From Mahella australiensis 50-1 BON (GTDB lineage Bacteria > Bacillota > Clostridia > Mahellales > Mahellaceae), in contig NC_015520.1 in the NCBI RefSeq assembly GCF_000213255.1, positions 372,001 through 436,000 of the forward strand: a stretch of 64,000 bases of DNA, read 5' to 3'. Position 1 is the first letter of the stretch. Each line of letters starts with the position of its first letter. A program made the translations under genes and the position numbers. Below the pieces are notes generated by a model. The model had not been told where the DNA came from. It searched no databases and worked only from the letters and a program-made list of their open reading frames with translations. Below are positions 8,303 through 15,020 of this stretch, one piece after another.

Positions 8303-8972
8303 CGAATTTGTATCCCACTCCCCATACGGTAACTATATAACGGCCATAATTGCCTAGCTTGCTGCGCAGGTTTTTGACATGCGCGTCTACTGTACGCGAA
8401 TCACCATAAAAATCATATCCCCATACATGATGTAGCAATTGTTCGCGTGAGAACACTTGTCCGGGATGGGAGGCTAGGAAAAAGAGAAGATCGAATTCTT
8501 TTGGCGTAAGAATGATGTCTTCGTCGTTTATGGTTACCCGACGCGATAATGGTTCTATTGATAAACTTTCATATTTGATCACGCGGTCCTGCGCATTTGC
8601 GTTGCCGCGGCTGCGTTTTAGCAGAGCTTTTACACGGGCCACTAGTTCTTTGGGGCTGAATGGCTTTACCACATAGTCGTCCACACCAAGATCGAAGCCG
8701 AAGAGTTTATCGTTTTCTTCGCCGCGGGCTGTAAGCATTATAATGGGTACTTGAGAGCCTTGCCTTATCTGGCGACATACCGTCCATCCGTCTACATTAG
8801 GCAGCATTACGTCGAGTATCACAAGGTCCATCGGATACTTCTCAAAGAGATCAAGGGCTTGTTGCCCATCATAAGCATCTACCACCTCAAATCCTTCGTT
8901 TTGCATATAAAGGTGCAACAATTGCCGCATCCTTTCTTCATCCTCTACCACCATTATTCTAAAACCGGCCAT
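8289..8972 (-). CDS. OmpR/PhoB-family response regulator
   Basis: 227 residues. The receiver domain has acidic pocket residues in MVVEDEE, phosphoacceptor Asp 54 (LVILDVMLPN), Thr in IIMLTARGEE and Lys in DDYVVKPFSPKELVARV. A C-terminal winged helix follows (LTPKEFDLLFFLASHPGQVFSREQLLHHVWGYDFYGDSRTVDAHVKNLRSKLG region). ATG 8972 with GAGGAG upstream gives a normal N-terminus (MAGFRIMVVEDEERM), so the longer frame starting at 9038 is rejected. The divergent gene for a small secreted protein at 9135 is a possible target, since the two starts are only 162 bp apart. Confidence 0.93.
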   Translation of the reverse strand: MAGFRIMVVEDEERMRQLLHLYMQNEGFEVVDAYDGQQALDLFEKYPMDLVILDVMLPNVDGWTVCRQIRQGSQVPIIMLTARGEENDKLFGFDLGVDDYVVKPFSPKELVARVKALLKRSRGNANAQDRVIKYESLSIEPLSRRVTINDEDIILTPKEFDLLFFLASHPGQVFSREQLLHHVWGYDFYGDSRTVDAHVKNLRSKLGNYGRYIVTVWGVGYKFDDSV

Positions 8973-9134
8973 ATCAGACTCCTCACTAGTTTGATCGTAA
9001 TTATTATAGCATAGCCTATATAAAATAGGTAGCACCAAATGCGTATTTTTTACGTTTTATTCACAATTCCATAAAACTTTCTTCATGCATATACGTTAAT
9101 ATATAATTGAAAACAGAAACGGGAGGTGAAAGTG

Positions 9135-9521
9135 ATGAACAAAAAGATATTTATGATAGTAGCCGTAATAGCAGTGCTCATAGTGGCGGCGGCCACTGCG
9201 TTGGCAGCCGATGAACAGCCGGAAGTGCAGCAACCTGCGCAAAGTGCTGATGCTCAGCTTACGCCGCAGCAACAGCAGGAGATAGATGCGCTATATGAGC
9301 AGATGCAAGATATACGCAACAAGATTATTGACAAATACGCTGAATACGGCACTATAACCGATGCTCAGGCTGAACAGGCCAAGGCCAACAGCGAGATTAT
9401 GATAGAGCGCATGAAAGAGCGAGCGGCTGAAGGCTTTGCAGGTTGTGGCGCAGGCTACGGAATGAGGGCTGGTAGAGGCCGCGGTGCCGGTTTTGGCAAC
9501 AATGCGAGTGCGGTACAATAA
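9135..9521 (+). CDS. Small secreted DUF2680-like (YckD-type) protein
   Basis: 128 residues with a clear signal peptide (MNKKIFMIVAVIAVLIVAAATALA, cleavage expected after ALA). A Gln-rich linker and a short helical region follow (LTPQQQQEIDALYEQMQDIRNKIIDKYAEYGTITDAQAEQAK), and a Gly/Arg-rich tail ends the protein. The helical region matches the DUF2680/YckD pattern, in which a Tyr-Gly-Thr-Ile-Thr turn follows the first helix. The function of the family is not known. GGAGG at 9122-9126 lies 8 nt before ATG 9135. It diverges from the two-component genes and is followed by a bidirectional terminator. Small exported proteins of this kind beside a sensor pair are often envelope-stress targets, but that is inference. 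Confidence 0.75.
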   Translation: MNKKIFMIVAVIAVLIVAAATALAADEQPEVQQPAQSADAQLTPQQQQEIDALYEQMQDIRNKIIDKYAEYGTITDAQAEQAKANSEIMIERMKERAAEGFAGCGAGYGMRAGRGRGAGFGNNASAVQ

Positions 9522-9522
9522 C

Positions 9523-9552
9523 AAAATAGCCGGGCATTTACCCGGCTATTTT
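9523..9552. terminator. Bidirectional intrinsic terminator
   Basis: AAAATAGCCGGG and CCCGGCTATTTT form a perfect 12-bp stem around a 6-nt loop, with A/T runs on both sides. It serves the DUF2680 gene and the convergent HIRAN gene, whose stop codon lies inside the stem. Confidence 0.9.
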
Positions 9553-10394
9553 GCTGTCATCTTGATGGCGATAGCATCATCGGGCTTTTGTTCTCCCGGC
9601 AATAGGGCAGCTATAATACCGGTATAACTTACGCCGTGGCGCATATGAAAGGCTATAGCCGATGCTATCTGGCGCGGTATATATGCTATATCAGAGCCAT
9701 AATCGGTATATATATGCACTGCATTGGGGTCATGAATGTTATTAGGCTCGGCTTCGAATACGACAGGTTGACCGACGTCAAGGTATTTCATTGCACTGAA
9801 ACGCCCGTCGTGGCTCAAGCCGGCTGGATGAATATAGAATTCACATCCTGATGTTCCATAGATACGTTTAGGGTCCTGTTCAGGCAAACCTAAAAAGTCA
9901 GCGGTCAGAAATGACAAGTCCCTGTGTTTATACCAATTACCGTAGTCGGCCTCGGCGAGCATATTTAGGCGCATGTCATCGGTCAATACCCTCTGTAACA
10001 AGTGGCTTTCGGATAGCGAAAGACTATCGCCGTCGATGATATCCAGAGCCAGCCATATGGCACCACACCATATATATGGGAAAGCAGTGCCGATGCCGTG
10101 CACACGCTGTTTCCACAAGGCGTGTTTATCTCTGCTGTTTGCCTGGCCTACGTATTCCAAGATATAAAAGCCCTTGGCTGATGGATTGTATATGCTTTCC
10201 TCTGCTTGCCCCACCTCGTCGCTCAGCAACTTTTTATAATATGCCATGTCGATTGTACCATCCTTTTGTCTTTCTTCCAAATTGATGATCTGAAACCCTT
10301 CGTCGCTTATAGGCCGCAACACCACTGTCCATACGGTGGCGCTGTCGTTCAACAAGTCGGAACCGCCCAGCCATAGTTTGTAATCGTTGTTCAT
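9546..10394 (-). CDS. HIRAN-domain protein of unknown function
   Basis: 282 residues. The last 110 or so resemble a HIRAN domain: FSAMKYLDVGQPVVFEAEPN, then the hallmark NIHDPNAVHIYTDYGSDIAYIPRQIASAIA. HIRAN is a small beta-barrel that binds DNA 3' ends in HLTF/Rad5 helicases. In bacteria it also occurs as a stand-alone domain. The N-terminal 170 residues (MNNDYKLWLGGSDLLNDSATVWTV...) match no family I recognise. No helicase or nuclease motif is visible in it. ATG 10394 is used because GGAGG at 10402-10406 is 7 nt away. It appears to be a single-gene unit beside a zone of mobile elements, which could suggest a role with DNA ends or foreign DNA, but the context is not decisive. Confidence 0.72.
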   Translation of the reverse strand: MNNDYKLWLGGSDLLNDSATVWTVVLRPISDEGFQIINLEERQKDGTIDMAYYKKLLSDEVGQAEESIYNPSAKGFYILEYVGQANSRDKHALWKQRVHGIGTAFPYIWCGAIWLALDIIDGDSLSLSESHLLQRVLTDDMRLNMLAEADYGNWYKHRDLSFLTADFLGLPEQDPKRIYGTSGCEFYIHPAGLSHDGRFSAMKYLDVGQPVVFEAEPNNIHDPNAVHIYTDYGSDIAYIPRQIASAIAFHMRHGVSYTGIIAALLPGEQKPDDAIAIKMTAK

Positions 10395-10540
10395 GATAAT
10401 GCCTCCGTTTCTTTTATACTTATATATTAGCACGCAGCGTTGCTATAACGGTTGCATATCGTATAAAAGTTTGCATTCCGCTTCTTTTTATGGCGTAATA
10501 TTACGTATCTATATATTTGTATTATGTAGGAGAAGAAAGT

Positions 10541-10981
10541 ATGGGGGAATTATCTCAGATATGCCAACAAATCTATCGCCTCAGCCAAATGCGTTGGGAG
10601 CTGATAGAGCGCGTTATGACACCGGGCAACTTGCTCACAGCGTCTTTCTATGAGAGGCTTACCAAATGTAGTAACCCAAACTGCAAATGTGCCTCAGGAC
10701 AACTCCACCGGCAAAGAAGCCGTATTGCTTACCAGCCTGCCCGCTAAAGAGGATACCGCCACAATTGCAGGGGGATACCGTCAGAGAAGCTTGATCGAGA
10801 ATAACGGATTCAGAGAACTAAAACAAGCGACATATCTTAAATATCTGCTTAGAGGTAAAGGAGACAGAGCCGAAAATGCCGCATATATACACACATCATG
10901 CTATGTGTATTTGCAAACACGCTGTTTTATGCCTTTTTAGAACACGCGGCGGGAATCCTCTCCAATTTATTGGAGAGATGA
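10541..10981 (+). pseudogene. Decayed transposase with DUF6788-like N-terminus
   Basis: The first frame has a proper start (AGGAG at 10528-10532, ATG 10541) and encodes 68 residues: ELSQICQQIYRLSQMRWELI and then FYERLTKCSNPNCKCASGQLH. This Cys-rich pattern is seen in DUF6788-type proteins linked to transposons. A second frame (about 10770-10895) carries YRQRSLIENNGFRELKQATY, a C-terminal motif of DDE transposases. A third frame continues MLCVFANTLFYAFLEHAAG to a stop at 10979-10981. The catalytic centre is missing and at least two frameshifts are present, so it is a relic of one or two insertion sequences. The family cannot be fixed beyond a general IS4-like resemblance. Confidence 0.6.
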
Positions 10982-10993
10982 AAGCCGCTTTTT
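10946..10993 (+). terminator. Nested hairpin with T-run at the end of the transposase relic
   Basis: An outer stem GCGGC/GCCGC encloses a second perfect stem CTCTCCAA-TTTA-TTGGAGAG and is followed by TTTTTAATT. It has the form of an intrinsic terminator. The inner hairpin with its upstream GGGAATCC closely resembles the 3' end of the TnpB-like gene at about 12866-12898. Confidence 0.6.
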
Positions 10994-11031
10994 AATTATA
11001 TCGGCTACTATATGAGTATGATAAGATGTAT

Positions 11032-11428
11032 CTGCGATTCGTAATATATGACTGAAACGGGCGACATAAAGCGATGCAAATGATATAAAGCCGGAGAACG
11101 CCTTGAAATATTGCGTAGGCGTACTCAATGAGTGCAGCGTAGAGCAAACGTAGGCCGGGCATGGACGCCCGACCAGCTGGCACTGAGCATGGACGCGAAT
11201 TGCCGGCGTTAGCTTGCTCAAGCGAAGCGAATTGTAAGTACGCAATCATTACGCGGTATAAGGCTTGACATATATGCTGAGCGGGCTTTTGAAGCGTAGG
11301 ACCACAGCAATCTTTGATTGCGTAGTGGTCCAGCTTCACAGCCGTAGCGAGGTATATATGTCAAGCCTGTAGCGGGCGTAGGATTTATATCATTGCATGC
11401 GCTGAATTTATTATATTACGAATCGCAG
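11032..11428 (+). mobile_element. Family B MITE-like element, complete copy
   Basis: 397 bp bounded by a perfect 17-bp inverted repeat, CTGCGATTCGTAATATA at the left and its complement at the right. It contains no credible gene. Its right third holds a copy of the 106-bp hairpin module (11262-11367). The left half contains further inverted segments (GCCTTGAAATATTGCGTA against TACGCAATCATTACG..AAGGC). Partial copies lie at 5453, 49598 and 60093. It fills the gap between the transposase relic and the TnpB-like gene. It is probably a non-autonomous element moved by a transposase that is not in this window. I could not identify a clear target duplication. Confidence 0.75.
11262..11367 (+). repeat. 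106-bp hairpin module, copy 2
   Basis: Starts GGCTTGACATATATG and ends CATATATGTCAAGCC. Compared with copy 1, both arms change together (GAC/GTC here, AAT/ATT in copy 1), so pairing is kept. The inner part is almost identical to copy 1. Confidence 0.88.
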
Positions 11429-11569
11429 TAAGACATATGAGAATACTTGCACATATCTAATACCTATAGTATACTATGTATATGGATAAAAATAACTTAA
11501 TTCATGCCAGAACATGCGTATATAATGTTAATTATCATATTGTATGGCCGGTTAAATGGAGGTGAAACA

Positions 11570-12901
11570 GTGAGGCTAAAGAAAAACGATCCCAACGCAA
11601 GGCAACGGATTATACAATTTGAGCTAAATTCCAATAGAAAACAATGCATTATATTAAGCGCTCTGACATATGCCTCATCAAAGCTTTGGAATGTAGCCAA
11701 CTATGAACGATATGAATGGCAAAAAGAAAGCGGTTTACCCTACCCGGACTGGTATGAACAAAAGGCGAAACTAAAAGAAAACTTCTGGTACAAAAACCTG
11801 CCATCACAAACAGCCCAAGAGGTATTCAAACAACTAGACGAAGCATGGAGTTCATTCTATAAGCTGAAAAAGACTGGTGGCATAGAGAATCCAAGGCCGC
11901 CCAAATATAAGCATAGCAACTTCAATATACGGTACCTGAACAAAGGCTTTGTTATATCAGACGGAGTCATCAGGCTTACAGTACCAAAACAGCAGAAGTT
12001 GTATATGAAACAAAAATATGCTCTGGACACAGACTTTCTGTACATACAAATACCTGATAGATATAAAAACTTTGCTGGCAAAGCAAAAGTCATCGAGATA
12101 ATACCCATACCCAAAAGCAGCAGGTATAAGGTTAATATTATCGTCGACTTGCCGGCAGCACAATATAAGCAGGATAACGGTATATACATGGCCATTGATC
12201 TAGGGATCAACAACCTTATGACATGCTATATATCTACTGGTAAGACTTATATAATATCTGGCAGGCAATTATTAAGCATCAATAGGTATTTCGATAAAGA
12301 AATAAGCCACTATCAATCTATAGCGTATGCACAACAATCTAAAGCTGGTGTTAAACATAATAGCACAAAGAGAATACAAAAGCTATATCAAAAGCGCAGC
12401 AGACAAGTAGAACACTTATTGCATGCTGCCACTAAAAATGTCATAGATATAGCGATATCCGAACACGTGTCAGCCATTGTTATAGGGGATTTATCGCATA
12501 TCAGAGATAATAAGGATATGGGTCATGTAAATAATCAAAAGTTTCATAAATGGCCTTTTAAGAAGGTGCTTGACCTTATCAGTTATAAAGCACAAGACAA
12601 TGAGATAGTTATTGAGCCACCGCAGGATGAAAGTTATACCAGTCAATGCAGTCCGTATGCCAAAGAAGTGTCAGAAGCGACAGCCCAGGGAAACAACCGT
12701 AAATACAGGGGCTTGTATATAGCGGAGGTTGAAGCTTATAATGCTGATTGTGTTGGAGCATATAACATACTGAAAAAGTATCTGTGTAGGATTGGCAAAG
12801 CCAATCCAGCAGTAGTGGCGTTGGACACGCCGGAGATGTACCGATGGAATAGATATCGTTTCATCGGGAATCCGAAGCTCGCCAATTTATTGGCGATGTA
12901 G
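11570..12901 (+). CDS. tnpB: TnpB-like RuvC-fold protein (IS200/IS605 family), atypical
   Basis: 443 residues from GTG 11570; GGAGG at 11558-11562 is 7 nt before it, so the longer frame from 11504 is not used. The N-terminal helical and beta region is followed by the RuvC core: AIDLGINNLMT (Asp 210) and, near the C-terminus, NADCVGAYNIL (Asp 393). The second RuvC motif reads AIVIGDLSHI, with Gly at about 306 where TnpB nucleases usually have the catalytic Glu. The usual four-Cys zinc finger is also absent: only one Cys is left in YTSQCSPYAKEVS. TnpB is an RNA-guided nuclease that helps IS605 elements persist. No TnpA (Y1 transposase) gene accompanies it here. It may use a relocated acid, be inactive, or bind without cutting; sequence alone cannot decide. 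Confidence 0.82.
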   Translation: MRLKKNDPNARQRIIQFELNSNRKQCIILSALTYASSKLWNVANYERYEWQKESGLPYPDWYEQKAKLKENFWYKNLPSQTAQEVFKQLDEAWSSFYKLKKTGGIENPRPPKYKHSNFNIRYLNKGFVISDGVIRLTVPKQQKLYMKQKYALDTDFLYIQIPDRYKNFAGKAKVIEIIPIPKSSRYKVNIIVDLPAAQYKQDNGIYMAIDLGINNLMTCYISTGKTYIISGRQLLSINRYFDKEISHYQSIAYAQQSKAGVKHNSTKRIQKLYQKRSRQVEHLLHAATKNVIDIAISEHVSAIVIGDLSHIRDNKDMGHVNNQKFHKWPFKKVLDLISYKAQDNEIVIEPPQDESYTSQCSPYAKEVSEATAQGNNRKYRGLYIAEVEAYNADCVGAYNILKKYLCRIGKANPAVVALDTPEMYRWNRYRFIGNPKLANLLAM

Positions 12902-12908
12902 TTCACAA
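12866..12908 (+). ncRNA. Candidate TnpB guide-RNA scaffold end / element right end
   Basis: The 3' end of the tnpB-like gene forms GGGAATCC followed by the hairpin CGCCAA-TTTA-TTGGCG, then GATGTAGTTCAC. In IS605-type elements the guide RNA overlaps the tnpB 3' end and stops at the element's right border, so the guide would begin close to 12905-12910. The exact border cannot be fixed here. Confidence 0.4.
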
Positions 12909-12957
12909 CTTATCGCTATTATGCTATACTAATCCAATGTGAAAGAAGTAATGGAAG

Positions 12958-13119
12958 ATGGACAAAAGAAATGTTTGCTTACAAATAATCGGATGGCTGA
13001 TACTGGTAATCGGAATGTCTGTATTTTTGTTTGTTAGGGAAACAACATTTTGTGTTAGGTTGATCGCCATAATTAGTTGCATTTTATCTTTTTTGTTGTT
13101 TACAGTTTCTAAGAAGTAA
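12958..13119 (+). CDS. Small hydrophobic protein, two predicted membrane segments
   Basis: 53 codons from ATG 12958 to TAA 13117. The product has a short charged start (MDKRNVCLQ), two hydrophobic stretches (IIGWLILVIGMSVFLFV and LIAIISCILSFLLFTV) split by a charged turn RETTFC, and ends in SKK. This is a sensible topology for a two-pass membrane peptide. The ribosome site is weak (GGAAG only a few bases away). No family is recognised. It lies between the TnpB-like gene and a MITE-like element. The following stretch, 13120-13282, shows nothing I can name. Confidence 0.35.
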   Translation: MDKRNVCLQIIGWLILVIGMSVFLFVRETTFCVRLIAIISCILSFLLFTVSKK

Positions 13120-13282
13120 TAAGAAGAGCAAAACATGGTTGATGTGAAAGCGCGGAAAGACTGGGCCTTTATCGAGATCCACAGACAAGCTACCCAAACA
13201 TTGCTCGTTCAAGTGCTTTCTTGTTTTTCCATTTATGCGTCCGCATAGGAATGAAGGCAATATCATGCTATGTCCATGTTGC

Positions 13283-13562
13283 GATCAGCCTCAAGGCGAT
13301 TTTGTGAAGGATATCTGGTGAAACTTAGCGAAGTGTAGACACGGCTTAATATATATGCCTCGCTACGGTTGTGAAGCTGGACCACTACGCAATCACAGAT
13401 TGCTGTGGTCCTACGCTTCAAAAGCCCACTCAGCATATATATTAAGCCTTCTCTAAACAAGTGGTTGGGAATTCCCGAAACGAGATTTAGTTTCACCGAT
13501 ATCCGAAACACATGAGCCGGAGACTAATCATTACCAAGCTTTTGGGATGGCTGAATAGACAC
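13283..13562 (-). mobile_element. Family A MITE-like element carrying a hairpin module
   Basis: About 280 bp. Its right side reads, on the minus strand, GTGTCTATTCAG, GGTAATGATTAGTCTCCGG, CTCATGTGTTTCGGATATC and GGTGAAACTAAATCTCGTTT, matching the left arm of the copy at 46406. Its left side (TCAGCCTCAAGGCGATTTTG, GGATATCTGGTGAAACTTAG) matches that copy's right arm. Between the arms is hairpin module copy 3, where the 46406 copy has an unrelated core. The outer left end is eroded. No coding capacity. Confidence 0.72.
13343..13448 (-). repeat. 106-bp hairpin module, copy 3 (inverted)
   Basis: Same length and sequence as copy 1 read from the other strand, with GGCTTAATATATATGC ends and the GGACCAC/GTGGTCC inner stem. 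It sits inside a family A element, whereas copy 2 sits inside a family B element. Confidence 0.85.
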
Positions 13563-13603
13563 ATGACAATATCACAGAATAATAACATGCGCACAGAAAG
13601 TGC

Positions 13604-13632
13604 TTGACAAGAAAGTAACGATCTATTATAAT
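13604..13632 (+). promoter_or_regulatory. Sigma-A promoter of the riboswitch-ltaE transcript
   Basis: TTGACA (13604-13609) and TATAAT (13627-13632) match consensus perfectly with 17-bp spacing. Transcription would start about 13640, just before the glycine aptamers. Confidence 0.9.
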
Positions 13633-13644
13633 TAATCTAACAAC

Positions 13645-13815
13645 CGAATAACGTGTTTCGGATGAAAGCCATGGGAGAGCGATGAAAATCCGCCGAAGGG
13701 GTAAAAACTCTCAGGCGCCCATATAATGGGCAAAGACCATGGCCGGACGAACCCCTGGAGAGTCTCGAAAGAGCGCCGAAGGTGAATTAATCTCTCAGGC
13801 AAAAGGACAGGGTTG
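13645..13815 (+). ncRNA. Tandem glycine riboswitch
   Basis: Two glycine aptamers lie in series. The first (about 13668-13750) has GGGAGAGCGATGAAAATCCG, CCGAAGGGG and CTCTCAGGCGCCC, closed by GGAC. The second (about 13755-13813) has CTGGAGAGTCTCGAAAGAGC, GCCGAAGGTG and TCTCTCAGGCAAAAGGACAG. These are the conserved blocks of the glycine class. A terminator-like stem follows before ltaE, so control is probably by transcription termination, with glycine favouring read-through as in Bacillus gcvT. That logic is inferred and was not tested. Confidence 0.93.
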
Positions 13816-13894
13816 AAATTAGTCGTATTTAAGTGGCTGTATAGGCTGCTAAAGGCCATGTATAGCTGCAGGGCTATTTTCAACATCCGCTTCA

Positions 13895-13926
13895 GGGGTC
13901 AAATCGAACGGTTTGACTCTTTTATT
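13895..13926 (+). terminator. Riboswitch expression-platform terminator
   Basis: GGGTCAAA (13896-13903) pairs with TTTGACTC (13912-13919), followed by the T-rich run TTTTATTAT. It lies between the glycine aptamers and the ltaE start, so it is the likely off-state structure. Confidence 0.72.
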
Positions 13927-13954
13927 ATGCTTATTTTTAGGAAGGATGTTGTAA

Positions 13955-15019
13955 ATGGATAAGTTAATAGACTTACGTAGCGATACCGTAACGGTACCTA
14001 CTGAAAAAATGCGCAAGGCCATGTATAAAGCGGAAGTGGGCGATGATGTCTACCGCGATGACCCTACCATGCTTAGGCTTGAAAGGCTGGCGGCCCAGAC
14101 CATGGGCAAAGAGGACGCACTGTTTATTCCGTCGGGTACAATGGGTAATCAATTGGCTATTATGACGCATACCCAGCGCGGAGAGGAGATAATAACCGAA
14201 GCAGAAGCCCATATATTCTATTACGAAGTAGGTGCTCTGGGATTTTTGGCAGGTGTACAAGCAAAGCAGCTCAAAGGTCATATGGGTGCACTTAATCCGG
14301 ACGAGGTAGAAGCTGCCATACGCATGGAGGATTTGCACTTCCCGCGCACAGCATTGATATGCGAAGAGAATACGCATAATCGCGCCGGCGGCACGGTCGT
14401 GCCACTAGATACTATGGAAGCAGTATATAGGGTGGCGCATGAGCATGATATACCGGTTCATCTCGACGGTGCCCGTATATTCAATGCCGCCACAGCTCTG
14501 GGCGTAGAGGCGAAGGATGTGGCTCAATGGGCCGACAGCGTCATGTTTTGCGTGTCGAAAGGGCTATGCGCGCCGGTGGGTTCGCTTTTAACAGGAAGTA
14601 AAGCGTTTATAGATAAAGCCAGAAAGATACGCAAGATGTTGGGCGGCGGTATGCGTCAGTCGGGCGTGCTTGCGGCTGCGGCTATAGTGGCCATTACCGA
14701 TATGCCTCAGAGATTATATGAGGATCATGAGAACGCTAGAATATTAGCCCAGGGGTTAGCTGAGATAAAAGGCATAAACGTTGATTTGGACACAGTGCAG
14801 ACCAATATGATAAACTTCGATATAACCGATACAGGATTAAACGGCAATCAACTGGCCGAAATTATAAGACCGTATGGTATAAAGATAGCCGGTTCGCCTA
14901 ATGGTAAGATGCGCTTTGTGACGCATTACTATGTGACGCGCGATGATGTTTACAGGGTACTGGCCGTAATGAAAGAGCTTATAGAAGAGCCTGTATTTGC
15001 TATGAGCAGAAACGCGTAA
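13955..15019 (+). CDS. ltaE: Low-specificity L-threonine aldolase
   Basis: 354 residues, PLP-dependent, of the usual length. The N-terminus DLRSDTVTVPTEKMRKAM and the motif GDDVYRDDP are hallmarks of threonine aldolase. The PLP lysine is Lys 202 in FCVSKGLCAPVGS, and HLDGARIFNAA holds the conserved Asp. It cleaves L-threonine (and allo-threonine) to glycine and acetaldehyde, and can run in reverse. It stands alone behind a tandem glycine riboswitch, so its expression follows the level of its own product. If the switch is an on-switch, the enzyme would be used when glycine is abundant, suggesting consumption of glycine. It converges on the MFS gene with only 1 nt between the stops. Confidence 0.93.
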   Translation: MDKLIDLRSDTVTVPTEKMRKAMYKAEVGDDVYRDDPTMLRLERLAAQTMGKEDALFIPSGTMGNQLAIMTHTQRGEEIITEAEAHIFYYEVGALGFLAGVQAKQLKGHMGALNPDEVEAAIRMEDLHFPRTALICEENTHNRAGGTVVPLDTMEAVYRVAHEHDIPVHLDGARIFNAATALGVEAKDVAQWADSVMFCVSKGLCAPVGSLLTGSKAFIDKARKIRKMLGGGMRQSGVLAAAAIVAITDMPQRLYEDHENARILAQGLAEIKGINVDLDTVQTNMINFDITDTGLNGNQLAEIIRPYGIKIAGSPNGKMRFVTHYYVTRDDVYRVLAVMKELIEEPVFAMSRNA

Positions 15020-15020
15020 T

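Noticed and set aside
13084-13266. 60-codon minus-strand frame near a MITE-like element
   Set aside because: No good start signal and no family. It may be part of an older relic but cannot be supported.
5348-13600. Repeats considered as a CRISPR array
   Set aside because: The copies are long, palindromic, far apart and not separated by regular spacers. There are no cas genes.
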